Below are positions 8,281 through 15,146 of a DNA stretch of 64,000 nucleotides, piece after piece (positions within the stretch are counted from its first letter, which is position 1; each line of letters opens with the position of its first letter). The notes under the pieces were generated by a model. The model was not told the origin of the DNA. It saw only the letters and a list, made by a program, of their open reading frames with translations, and made no database searches. The position numbers were made by a program, and so were the translations under genes. The DNA comes from an uncultured Fidelibacterota bacterium. GTDB taxonomy: Bacteria > Fidelibacterota > Marinisomatia > Marinisomatales > Marinisomataceae. The stretch is from NCBI GenBank assembly GCA_902526795.1, contig CABZMF010000003.1:1-64000 (forward strand). The letters run 5' to 3'.

Positions 8281-8694
8281 ATGAAAAAAATTGGATATAC
8301 TACAGGAGTATTTGATCTATTCCACATAGGACACCTTAATATTCTCAAAAGAGCAAGGTTAGAATGTGATCATCTCATTGTTGGTGTTACCACTGATGAA
8401 TTATGTGAGTCAGCTAAAAATCAAAAACCTTTCATACCATTTCAAGAACGAATGGATTTGGTTGAGGCGGTGAAATATGTTGATGAAGTAGTGCCTCAAA
8501 CTAGCTATGATAAAGTGGAAGCTTGGAATAATTTGAAGTTTGATAAAATGTTTGTTGGTGATGATTGGAAAGGCACAGATCAATGGAATCAAATTGAAAA
8601 AGAATTTTCTCATTTTGGAGTTGAGATAATTTATTTTCCATATACCACTCATACATCAAGTACAATTCTTAGAAAAATTTTGTCTAGAAGCTAA
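8281..8694 (+). CDS. tagD: Glycerol-3-phosphate cytidylyltransferase-like nucleotidyltransferase (TagD family)
   Basis: Predicted to make CDP-glycerol from CTP and sn-glycerol 3-phosphate. The class-I nucleotidyltransferase HxGH motif is HIGH in GVFDLFHIGHLNIL (residues 10-23), and FVGDDWKGT near 95-104 plus HTSSTILRKIL at the C-terminus match TagD and its ISTT-type motif. Length of 137 aa agrees with TagD (about 129). It has a purine-rich ribosome site (AGAAGAAA). Paired with the upstream TagF-like transferase it forms a supply-and-use module. A related adenylyl- or cytidylyltransferase acting on another polyol phosphate is the main alternative. Confidence 0.85.
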   Translation: MKKIGYTTGVFDLFHIGHLNILKRARLECDHLIVGVTTDELCESAKNQKPFIPFQERMDLVEAVKYVDEVVPQTSYDKVEAWNNLKFDKMFVGDDWKGTDQWNQIEKEFSHFGVEIIYFPYTTHTSSTILRKILSRS

Positions 8695-8722
8695 ATTTCT
8701 TCGAAAGATTTTCACAAAATTA

Positions 8723-8728
8723 TAAATT
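8723..8728 (+). promoter_or_regulatory. Candidate leaderless -10 element for TIGR00661 gene
   Basis: TAAATT, 5 nt (ATAAT), then ATG at 8734. It sits in the 39-nt gap after the tagD-like gene, so this gene may have its own promoter. Confidence 0.4.
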
Positions 8729-8733
8729 ATAAT

Positions 8734-9753
8734 ATGAATATTTTATATGGGGTCAATGCAACAGGAAATGGTCATTTATCTCGTTCAAGAATAACAATAT
8801 CAGAACTAAAAAAAAGAGGTCATAAGGTTACTGTTCTTTTTAGCGGTAGAGATGTTAAAGACTTTTTTGATCTTGAGGAATTTAAACCATACGTTATTAA
8901 AAAAGGCTTCACCTTTGTTTTCAAAAATGGAAAATTAAGTGTTTTCAAAACATTATTAAATATTGACTTAATTCAATTCACTAAAGATGTTTTTAAAATT
9001 AAAAAAGAATATGATGTAGTTGTGACTGACTTTGAACCAATATCAGCTTATGCAGCAAGAAAACTAGGGATTCATTGCATTGGTATTGGACATCAATACT
9101 CTTTTCTAAAAAAAATACCTAAATCATTCAAAATGAGACTGACTAGTTTATTTTTTTTAAGATTTTATTCGCCAGTAAATAGTACAATTTCTTCCCATTT
9201 TTACCATTTCAATCAACCCATACTTTCACCATTTATTGATAAAAGTTTACAAAATCAAGATTCAGTTTCAGTAATGAAAAATACTTTTCTTGTTTATCTT
9301 GCCTGGGAAGAAAAAGATAAGATGATTTCAATTTTAAACACTATTAAAAGCAAGGAATTTATTTACTATTGTTCAGTGGATAGAGAAATACAAATTGATA
9401 ATGTTACATTAAAGCCTTATTCCAATAAAAACTTTAAAGAAGATTTAGTTGCTTGTAATGGGCTTCTCACGAATGCTGGGTTTCAATTACCAGCTGAAGC
9501 TATTTATCTAGGTAAAAAAATTCTCTGCAAACCTCTTTTAGGTCAGCCTGAGCAAGAACATAACGCTAAAATTTTAAATGAGCTTCAACATGCAACTATA
9601 TGTTCAGAATTCACTAAAGAAAATATTGAACTTTGGATTCGATATGGAAAACAGAAAAAAGAACTATATAATGATCCAATTGATTTAATGATTGAAATAA
9701 TTGAGAATCCTAAAAAAGATTTTAAAAATAAAATTTTAAAACTTTGGAAATAA
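8734..9753 (+). CDS. Glycosyltransferase-like protein of the MJ1255/TIGR00661 family
   Basis: A 339-aa GT-B-like protein starting MNILYGVNATGNGHLSRS, where the GNGHLSR segment is the hallmark of this family and resembles MurG-type acceptor loops. A VVTDFEPIS segment near residue 95 and the C-terminal donor region with LLTNAGFQLPAEAIYLGKK near residues 240-260 and GQPEQEHNA after it match UDP-sugar binding. The last gene of the glycan cluster. It ends 2 nt before the convergent glutaredoxin gene with no terminator between. Substrate unknown. Confidence 0.78.
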   Translation: MNILYGVNATGNGHLSRSRITISELKKRGHKVTVLFSGRDVKDFFDLEEFKPYVIKKGFTFVFKNGKLSVFKTLLNIDLIQFTKDVFKIKKEYDVVVTDFEPISAYAARKLGIHCIGIGHQYSFLKKIPKSFKMRLTSLFFLRFYSPVNSTISSHFYHFNQPILSPFIDKSLQNQDSVSVMKNTFLVYLAWEEKDKMISILNTIKSKEFIYYCSVDREIQIDNVTLKPYSNKNFKEDLVACNGLLTNAGFQLPAEAIYLGKKILCKPLLGQPEQEHNAKILNELQHATICSEFTKENIELWIRYGKQKKELYNDPIDLMIEIIENPKKDFKNKILKLWK

Positions 9754-9755
9754 TT

Positions 9756-10016
9756 TTATTTAAAAGGTTCAGTAGTAAATAATTGAAGAAGGTCTTCAAA
9801 ACCTCCTATTGGTAAATCATTGATAAGAATTTGAGGGACAGTATGTCCTTTCGACATAGAAGCCATCTCATCCCTCGTTATATTATTTTCTTCTATGTCA
9901 ATCTCTTCAAAACTATAACCCTTTTCAGTTAAAAACTTTTTAGCCATCTTACATGGACCACACCATGATGTGGTATACATTTTTATTAGAGTGTTATTTG
10001 GAGTTCTTTTTTCCAT
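9756..10016 (-). CDS. Glutaredoxin-family protein with CGPC active site
   Basis: An 86-aa thioredoxin-fold protein for thiol-disulfide exchange. The active site is WCGPC near residues 18-22, the thioredoxin-type dipeptide, whereas glutaredoxins mostly have CPYC or CGFS. The cis-Pro appears in TVPQILIN and the GG in IGGFEDLLQL matches the glutathione-binding loop, so the overall fold is glutaredoxin-like. Single gene, convergent with the glycan cluster. TATATT lies 5 nt before its ATG and no Shine-Dalgarno site is seen. Whether glutathione or another reductant feeds it cannot be told. Confidence 0.88.
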   Translation of the reverse strand: MEKRTPNNTLIKMYTTSWCGPCKMAKKFLTEKGYSFEEIDIEENNITRDEMASMSKGHTVPQILINDLPIGGFEDLLQLFTTEPFK

Positions 10017-10021
10017 GCAGA

Positions 10022-10027
10022 AATATA
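10022..10027 (-). promoter_or_regulatory. Candidate leaderless -10 element for glutaredoxin
   Basis: On the minus strand TATATT, 5 nt (TCTGC), then ATG at 10016. Confidence 0.4.
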
Positions 10028-10054
10028 ATACTTTTCAACTCACATAATAATATT

Positions 10055-10060
10055 TAATAT
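10055..10060 (+). promoter_or_regulatory. Candidate leaderless -10 element for 27-aa gene
   Basis: TAATAT, 5 nt (CCTAA), then ATG at 10066. This element and the opposing one at 10022-10027 share a 49-nt divergent intergenic space. Confidence 0.4.
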
Positions 10061-10065
10061 CCTAA

Positions 10066-10149
10066 ATGGAATTTGGATTATACTATTGGGGAATATTTGG
10101 AGGAGTAATTTTATTTGTATTCTTAGTTTCTCTTCTTTTTAACCCTTAA
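10066..10149 (+). CDS. 27-aa single-pass membrane peptide
   Basis: A short reading frame encoding MEFGLYYWGIFGGVILFVFL followed by VSLLFNP, a single transmembrane helix with an aromatic N-terminus. It has no Shine-Dalgarno site but carries the TANNNT-5 nt-ATG layout found before many genes of this window. The stop lies 13 nt before the DUF5652 start, whose AAGGAG sits in the gap. It therefore looks like the first gene of the operon rather than a chance frame. No family recognised; a small subunit of a membrane complex is possible. Confidence 0.4.
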   Translation: MEFGLYYWGIFGGVILFVFLVSLLFNP

Positions 10150-10162
10150 TCAAGGAGCTTAT

Positions 10163-10393
10163 ATGGATTTTTTAACAAATTTTTCTACAATTTTAAAAGA
10201 AAACCCAGCTTTAATTATTGGATTATCAATATATCAAGGCTTATGGTCAATGCTTGGTGTATGGTTTGCAGCTAGAAAAAATCATAGAGTATGGTTTGTG
10301 GTCATTGCTATATCAAATACATTAGGCTTAATTGAAGCTATTTACTTATACAAAAATACGAACTTTTTTAAAGACTTTAATTTAAATGGGTAG
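10163..10393 (+). CDS. DUF5652-like small membrane protein
   Basis: A 76-aa protein with two hydrophobic helices (about residues 15-33 and 42-62) separated by a basic loop AARKNHRVW, then a short polar tail. The pattern of a first helix with LW, then W-x-AA-R-x-x-x-x-x-WF and a second helix ending in IYLY, fits DUF5652. A strong AAGGAG precedes the ATG. It overlaps the next gene by 8 nt. Function of the family is unknown. Confidence 0.6.
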   Translation: MDFLTNFSTILKENPALIIGLSIYQGLWSMLGVWFAARKNHRVWFVVIAISNTLGLIEAIYLYKNTNFFKDFNLNG

Positions 10394-10589
10394 GCACTTT
10401 CCAACTATTATTGCCAGTATAATGCTAATTGCAATGCTAGGATTAATGAGTAACTGCCAGGTTGATACAAACGTCCCGTTAGAATATCAAAGCCCAATGG
10501 AAACAAGCGAGCATTTAGATGAAAAAGGCGAGGAAATGAAAAGAAGAATCGTCAATTATGAATTCCAAAGAGATAAACAGGATCCTTGA
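10386..10589 (+). CDS. Small secreted or membrane-anchored protein, unknown
   Basis: A 67-aa product with an N-terminal hydrophobic segment (residues 6-22) ending SNCQVD, then an acidic and charged stretch with SEHLDEKGEEMKRRI. The Cys at 24 could be lipidated but Asn at -1 is unusual for a lipobox, so a plain signal anchor is equally likely. It overlaps both neighbours (8 nt upstream; TTGA with the next gene downstream), which supports translation. No family recognised. Confidence 0.5.
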   Translation: MGRHFPTIIASIMLIAMLGLMSNCQVDTNVPLEYQSPMETSEHLDEKGEEMKRRIVNYEFQRDKQDP

Positions 10590-11503
10590 AAAGAATTTTA
10601 TCTTTCTGCGTAGCATCACTATGTCTCTACTTCGCATTTAATCAAGTAAACACAGAAGATATTTTTAGAGTTCTGTTGGATGCAAATATGGCTTATATCT
10701 TTGCTGCATTTATTGCAACCTTTATAACATTTATTCTAAGATCATTAAGATGGATGATTTTATTAGATTCACCAAAAGATTTAGAATTACATAAATATAT
10801 TTCTACAACTCATATTGGATATTTTTTAAATAACATACTTCCATTTAGAGCTGGAGATATAGCTAGAGCTAAACTCTTATCAGTCAATTCAAATACTATA
10901 AAGTTTAGCTTTGTTATTGGAAGCTTGGTTGCCGAAAAAATTATTGACTTATGGATTGTAGGATTATTTAGTATTTTTTTAATATTTTTTGGTTTTAATA
11001 ATGTGCTGGGAATAGAATTTTCTATTGGAATTTTACTATTATACATAATTACCTCTTTTATTATTTTTGGTAATAATTATGTCGCTAATAAAATTCAAAA
11101 ACAATTTTCAATTACCAAAAATTTTGTTGAGGGTTATTTATTAGTATCCAAAAACAAAATCAAGCTTGGTAGTATTTCTTTTCTGTTATGGTGTTCATTT
11201 GTGGCTTATATGTATGCATTATTAAAGTCTTTGAACATAGATTTATCTTTTCAACAATATGTAGGAATCACAGTTATATCTAGCATTGTAACCTCTTTGC
11301 CAATAGCTCCTGCTGCAATTGGAACATATCATCTGGCTGTTATCTATTTTCTCACTTTATATGGAATAGAAATTGATCAATCCCAGACAGCCGCAATACT
11401 CTTGCATTCCATATTTCTATTGTATACTATTATTTTGGGATATATTTATTTATCTTTTGAAAAAGTTAATTTTAAATCACTTATAGATGACAATAAAAAC
11501 TAA
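10586..11503 (+). CDS. Lysylphosphatidylglycerol-synthase TM-region/UPF0104 family flippase-like protein
   Basis: A multi-pass membrane protein of 305 aa with eight or so hydrophobic helices. The family signature is in LRWMILL followed by ISTTHIGYFLNNILPFRAGDIARAKLLS (described in two parts; residues about 50-90), and PAAIGTYHLAVIYFL in the later half. Related proteins flip or transfer lipids and polyprenol-linked substrates. The start is TTG at 10586, overlapping the previous stop (TTGA). It overlaps the DUF1295 gene by 17 nt. Lipid substrate unknown; the catalytic lysyltransferase domain of MprF is absent. Confidence 0.75.
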   Translation: MKRILSFCVASLCLYFAFNQVNTEDIFRVLLDANMAYIFAAFIATFITFILRSLRWMILLDSPKDLELHKYISTTHIGYFLNNILPFRAGDIARAKLLSVNSNTIKFSFVIGSLVAEKIIDLWIVGLFSIFLIFFGFNNVLGIEFSIGILLLYIITSFIIFGNNYVANKIQKQFSITKNFVEGYLLVSKNKIKLGSISFLLWCSFVAYMYALLKSLNIDLSFQQYVGITVISSIVTSLPIAPAAIGTYHLAVIYFLTLYGIEIDQSQTAAILLHSIFLLYTIILGYIYLSFEKVNFKSLIDDNKN

Positions 11504-12374
11504 AGGTCTTTTAACAGTTTTAGCTGCATATGTAATTGCAGTAATGCTTGGTTTCATATCATTACGATTTTCCTCTGCTTTTTCGCCAATGCTTCAGATT
11601 CTGATAGCTGATATAATTGCAACATTCATTATTTATTCATTTAGTGTTTCTTATAAAAATTCATCATTTTATGATCCATATTGGTCAGTTATTCCTCCCA
11701 TTATCGCTTTTTTTTGGTTAGCTGAAAATAATTATATTATTAATACTCCTTCAATACTTCTAATGGTTGCAGTACTTTTTTGGTCCTTAAGATTAACTTA
11801 TAATTGGATGAAAACATGGGATGGATTACACCACGAAGATTGGAGGTATATTGATATGAGGAATAATCTTGGAAATTCTTTTGAAATTATTGGAAATCTA
11901 GGTGGTATACATTTTTTTCCGACTTTCATAGTTTTCTTTTGCTGCATGCCAATGGCTCAAAATTTTTTAGAACCCTATAATTGGAGCATTTATTTAGGTT
12001 TTGGATTATGTATAATTGGCGTACTTTTAGAAATAATTAGTGATAAACAACTACATGCTTTTAGAAAGATACATCCTAGTGGAACAGAAATTATTCAAGA
12101 AGGATTATGGAATTATTCTCGTCACCCGAATTACTATGGTGAAATTATGTTTTGGTGGGGTATTTATATTTTTGGATTTTCATTTACAGGGCTAAATTAT
12201 TTTTTGCTGGCACCCATTGCAATGACAGCAATGTTTTTGTTTGCAAGCATTCCTTGGATCGAAATTAAAATTCTTAGAACAAGACCTCATTACAGAGATT
12301 ATCAAAAAAGAGTTCATATTTTATTTCCAGAAATCACTATATTCAAGCGTCTATTTAAAGGATATTATGGATAA
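11487..12374 (+). CDS. DUF1295 / steroid 5-alpha-reductase-like membrane protein
   Basis: A 295-aa multi-pass protein. Family features are the early YDPYWSVIPP segment near residues 60-70, WDGLHHEDWRY near 112-122, and the NADPH-site region LWNYSRHPNYYGEIMFWWG near 208-226, which matches DUF1295 and the C-terminal domain of 5-alpha reductases and isoprenylcysteine methyltransferases. Likely an NADPH-dependent lipid or polyprenol reductase, or a methyltransferase. It overlaps the UPF0104 gene upstream and a 37-aa gene downstream (8 nt). The substrate is not evident. Confidence 0.78.
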   Translation: MTIKTKGLLTVLAAYVIAVMLGFISLRFSSAFSPMLQILIADIIATFIIYSFSVSYKNSSFYDPYWSVIPPIIAFFWLAENNYIINTPSILLMVAVLFWSLRLTYNWMKTWDGLHHEDWRYIDMRNNLGNSFEIIGNLGGIHFFPTFIVFFCCMPMAQNFLEPYNWSIYLGFGLCIIGVLLEIISDKQLHAFRKIHPSGTEIIQEGLWNYSRHPNYYGEIMFWWGIYIFGFSFTGLNYFLLAPIAMTAMFLFASIPWIEIKILRTRPHYRDYQKRVHILFPEITIFKRLFKGYYG

Positions 12375-12480
12375 AAATACAATTCAATTACTAGCTATTT
12401 TCGGAATCATTATTGGTTTACATTTAATTTTTTTCTTATTTGTAATGGTTCCAAATAGGACATTTTATCTTTTTGGATAA
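12367..12480 (+). CDS. 37-aa single-pass membrane peptide
   Basis: Starts ATG at 12367 with AAAGGA 4 nt upstream, inside the 3' end of the DUF1295 gene, and ends TAA at 12480. The peptide begins MDKNTIQLLAIFG, has one long hydrophobic helix (residues 7-28) and ends PNRTFYLFG. Position and ribosome site support expression with DUF1295. It could be a small partner of that membrane enzyme; no family recognised. Confidence 0.5.
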   Translation: MDKNTIQLLAIFGIIIGLHLIFFLFVMVPNRTFYLFG

Positions 12481-12503
12481 TACTCGGTTTTAATTGTAGC
12501 TAT

Positions 12504-13031
12504 CTAAATAGATCCAACTAAATATACTTTGATATCTACTTGATTACGAATTTTAACAGTCAAAAGAGAAGGTCTTTTAATTTTAAAATCTGTAAGCATT
12601 ATTGAAAAATCTGTTTCAACATAAATAACATTTTCTTCCTTTTTAAAAGATACTGGAATTTTAAATTCTTTTGTTATTCCATGAAAACTAAGATTTCCAA
12701 TCACTATGAAACCATTTTCATTTTTTTCAATTCCTGTAGAAAGAAATCTCACGTATGGATAATAATACTCTTCAACTACATCAAGCATATTTGAGTCTCG
12801 ATTTGAATTTTTGCTATCAAAGCTAAAAACGGGTACATATAAATCTACGTTTGATTTTGTAAGATCTTCCTTGTTGATTTCAACGATACCTTGAATATCT
12901 TTTGAAATACCAGTCCAATTATGTGCTGGATGTTTACCGTCATAAGAAATAAAACTTTTACCTAAGTCAAAATCAACCAATGATTGAGAAAAAAGAAATT
13001 GAATAAATAATACTAAAATAAACTTTTTCAT
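12504..13031 (-). CDS. YceI-family periplasmic lipid-binding-type protein
   Basis: A 175-aa secreted protein with a signal peptide ending FLFSQ (residues 1-16). The mature part is a YceI/lipocalin-like barrel: SYDGKHPAHNWTGIS near residues 29-43, the conserved VEINKEDL strand, and GNLSFHGITKEFKIPVSF near 112-129. YceI proteins bind isoprenoid quinones or other long-chain lipids in the periplasm and are often found beside b-type cytochromes. Here it overlaps the His-rich membrane protein upstream by 4 nt. Ligand unknown. Confidence 0.87.
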   Translation of the reverse strand: MKKFILVLFIQFLFSQSLVDFDLGKSFISYDGKHPAHNWTGISKDIQGIVEINKEDLTKSNVDLYVPVFSFDSKNSNRDSNMLDVVEEYYYPYVRFLSTGIEKNENGFIVIGNLSFHGITKEFKIPVSFKKEENVIYVETDFSIMLTDFKIKRPSLLTVKIRNQVDIKVYLVGSI

Positions 13032-13681
13032 TTAAAAAAAGTAATCCCTAATGCATCTAAACTCAAAGCAAAAAATGCCACTGTTCCTGCTTTTAAATGT
13101 GCATCCATTAGTTCATTATACCTTTTACCATTTTCAACTGCTTTTTTTGCTAGAAAAGGTTGGGCCATCATAGTGGTAAAATGTATTGCTGCCATTCTCC
13201 TATGAAATCTTATTGAACTCATATTGTTATTATATTTTCTTGCTGGTGGTGAAAAAAACGACATTGATGCTGTTGACATGTAAGTCACATACGTAAAATA
13301 TCCCATTGCTTTATGCTTGTCATAGTGAGAATCCCAATAATTACTGTCATTACCTTCATAAAGTTTTTTTCCCACATCATATTGATATGCTAACCCTGCT
13401 AAGGTAATAATACCAAGCCATTGATGAGCCTGAAGCATTTTTCTTCTTAATTGCAATTCCTCAATTCTTGTTTCAGGTCCAATATTTAATTTTCTAAATG
13501 CTCCCTCTTCACCCCAAATAAGAGATTTAACATATGGCATATTTTCAGGTAAACCAATTTCACGAGGAGTAAATCTTGAATCGTACGACTCCTGTGTTAC
13601 TATTGATTGACTTTGGACAAATGAAAAAAATGTAATTTTCATTAAAAATAATTTAAACAAATGTGATTTATCAATTTTCAT
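13028..13681 (-). CDS. His-rich multi-pass membrane protein, possibly b-type cytochrome
   Basis: A roughly 217-aa membrane protein with an N-terminal signal-like segment ending VQSQS and about four later hydrophobic helices. His residues sit at the edges of these helices: MLQAHQWLG, DKHKAMGYFTY, FHRRMAAIHFTTM and MDAHLKAG. This resembles the bis-His layout of cytochrome b561-like domains, and the coupled downstream gene encodes a YceI protein, a pairing known elsewhere. I do not recognise a named family with certainty, so heme binding is inferred. Start taken as ATG at 13681; a TTG at 13690 or an internal Met before KITFFSF are alternatives. Confidence 0.5.
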   Translation of the reverse strand: MKIDKSHLFKLFLMKITFFSFVQSQSIVTQESYDSRFTPREIGLPENMPYVKSLIWGEEGAFRKLNIGPETRIEELQLRRKMLQAHQWLGIITLAGLAYQYDVGKKLYEGNDSNYWDSHYDKHKAMGYFTYVTYMSTASMSFFSPPARKYNNNMSSIRFHRRMAAIHFTTMMAQPFLAKKAVENGKRYNELMDAHLKAGTVAFFALSLDALGITFFK

Positions 13682-13736
13682 ACACTTCAATATAAAAAAA
13701 AATTGGTATCAAATTTTAATATTAATTTTTTTTTAT

Positions 13737-13742
13737 TAAGTT
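13737..13742 (+). promoter_or_regulatory. Candidate leaderless -10 element for Rieske gene
   Basis: TAAGTT, 5 nt (TTCTT), then ATGAC at 13748. The same TTCTT-ATGAC junction occurs before ubiE at 24055. Confidence 0.4.
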
Positions 13743-13747
13743 TTCTT

Positions 13748-14425
13748 ATGACAGATGAAATAAAAAAAGTAAAATGCGATTGCGATTGTTTCGAAAAGCA
13801 ACCTACTAATAAGTCAAGAAGAGATTTCATTAAAAAAGCATCAACACTTACAATTGTAGGTGGAACAGCTTTTTTACTTGAGGCATGTGGAGGTGGTGGC
13901 TCTCCAACATCATCTGATGAAGGAAATAACGGTGGTGGAGACTCTGGAGGTGGAGACTCTGGAGGTGGAAACTCCGGTGGTGGAGACTCTGGAGGTGGAA
14001 ACTCCGGTGGTGGAGACTCCGGCGGTGGTAATAACGGCGGTGGTGATGATGGCGGGGGTAATACTGGTTACAACTACGATCCATCTACAGGAGTTATTAC
14101 TATTGATACATCAATGATATACCAAACTTTACAAAGTACTGGTGGTGCTATTGCTTTAAGTGGAAGTGATACCTTTGATAGCAGAGGAATAATTGTTCTT
14201 AGAACTAGCAATACAGGAGTTAGAGCTTTATCTAGAAATTGTACTCATGCAGGTTTTACTGTAAATATTAATAGTGCAGCCAATAATCTAGTATGTCCAA
14301 GTCATAATTCAATTTTTGACTTAAATGGAAATGTAGTTTCAGGTCCTGCTTCACGTGCTTTGACTCGCTATAATGCTTCTTTAAATACCGAAGGTACAAT
14401 TATTACAATAACTCAAGGTTCGTAG
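13748..14425 (+). CDS. Rieske [2Fe-2S] protein with Tat signal, lipobox-like Cys and Gly-rich linker
   Basis: An exported iron-sulfur electron carrier. The cluster ligands are in CTHAGF and CPSHNSIFDLNG (near residues 169-199). The N-terminus has a twin-arginine segment SRRDFIKKAST followed by a hydrophobic stretch and LEACGGG, a lipobox-like site that would anchor the protein to the membrane. Between anchor and domain lies a flexible linker of GGGDS/GGGNS units. A Cys-rich CDCDCF precedes the Tat motif. The start is ATG at 13748; a TTG at 13703 would add 15 residues without support. Its 3' end overlaps convergent plsC by 23 nt. The partner is unknown; the divergent His-rich membrane protein is a candidate. 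Confidence 0.87.
   Translation: MTDEIKKVKCDCDCFEKQPTNKSRRDFIKKASTLTIVGGTAFLLEACGGGGSPTSSDEGNNGGGDSGGGDSGGGNSGGGDSGGGNSGGGDSGGGNNGGGDDGGGNTGYNYDPSTGVITIDTSMIYQTLQSTGGAIALSGSDTFDSRGIIVLRTSNTGVRALSRNCTHAGFTVNINSAANNLVCPSHNSIFDLNGNVVSGPASRALTRYNASLNTEGTIITITQGS
13931..14062 (+). repeat. 15-nt tandem coding repeat (GGGDS/GGGNS linker)
   Basis: About nine tandem 15-nt units of the form GGTGGAGACTCTGGA with point variation, encoding five-residue Gly-rich blocks inside the Rieske gene. The G-rich composition stands out against the AT-rich surroundings. The count is likely variable between strains by slippage or recombination. Confidence 0.9.
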
Positions 14426-15140
14426 TTTCAAGATCTTTGACTGCCTTTTTAATCTTGGTTTCAAGCTCTTTTGTAACTTTTGAAAGAGCTTTATTGTAAG
14501 CTACTTTTGTAGAACAGTTTTTTGGAGGATTCATTTTTGGTAAAACTTTCACAGTAATAGGAAAAGGCTTAATAAACTTTTCGCCTTTGGGCCATGCTTT
14601 TTCTGCCCCCATTATTGCGGCTGGTAAAATAGGTACGTCTAATCCTATTGAAAACTTTACTGCACCTTTTCTAAATCTTTGTATTTTTCCAACTTCACCT
14701 CTTGAACCTTCAGGAAAGATAATAATGTTATTTCCCAAATCCATAAATGCTTTTGAAAGAGTCATGGTATCATCCAAATCTAAAGATTCAGGATTTGGTT
14801 TTCGACTAATAGGAATAAGATTGATCAGATTTTTAAAAAATCTTCTGCGAAAATTATTGTCGAACCAATAATCCTTTGCAGCCAGAAAACCAAATTTTTC
14901 ATAACCCATTCTTGTTGAATAAGCCAAAATTGCAATATCCATATGGCTATTGTGATTACTAACAAAAATGAATGGTTCATTTTTTGGTATATTTTCTCTA
15001 CCAATAACTTTTACAGGAGAATAAAATGTTAAAACAGAGTTGGCATATAAATCGAAAATAAATGAAAATATCTGAAATAATATTGATTTAGGTTTAGCAA
15101 TATGTTTGTAACGAGGATCTTCTAATATGCTATATTTCAT
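14403..15140 (-). CDS. plsC: 1-acyl-sn-glycerol-3-phosphate acyltransferase
   Basis: Adds the second acyl chain in phospholipid synthesis to give phosphatidic acid. The catalytic motif is NHNSHMD near residues 57-63 (an HX4D type, here HNSHMD), and the acceptor motif FPEGSRG lies near residues 138-144, followed by FRKGAVKF and PILPAAIMG. An N-terminal hydrophobic segment anchors the enzyme. Length of 245 aa is normal. It follows the SDR gene by 6 nt, so both are co-transcribed. Confidence 0.9.
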   Translation of the reverse strand: MKYSILEDPRYKHIAKPKSILFQIFSFIFDLYANSVLTFYSPVKVIGRENIPKNEPFIFVSNHNSHMDIAILAYSTRMGYEKFGFLAAKDYWFDNNFRRRFFKNLINLIPISRKPNPESLDLDDTMTLSKAFMDLGNNIIIFPEGSRGEVGKIQRFRKGAVKFSIGLDVPILPAAIMGAEKAWPKGEKFIKPFPITVKVLPKMNPPKNCSTKVAYNKALSKVTKELETKIKKAVKDLETTNLELL

Positions 15141-15146
15141 AAAAAA

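Noticed and set aside
12241..12366. Longer 79-aa version of the 37-aa gene
   Set aside because: Its first part is an out-of-frame shadow of DUF1295. The ATG at 12367 has the ribosome site.
13703..13747. TTG-initiated extension of the Rieske protein and GTG-initiated extension of UbiE, both giving a similar FFLxSFLMT peptide
   Set aside because: The likeness comes from shared T-rich DNA just before each ATG. Neither extension has a ribosome site, and the ubiE one runs through a hairpin.
13925..14062. CRISPR-like array
   Set aside because: The repeat units are contiguous and coding, with no unique spacers. No other array-like pattern was seen in the window.
13848..14117. Long frames on both strands over the Gly-rich repeat (His/Arg-rich and Val/Glu-Thr-rich proteins)
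   Set aside because: They are alternative readings of the 15-nt repeat inside the Rieske gene, with no ribosome site or family match.
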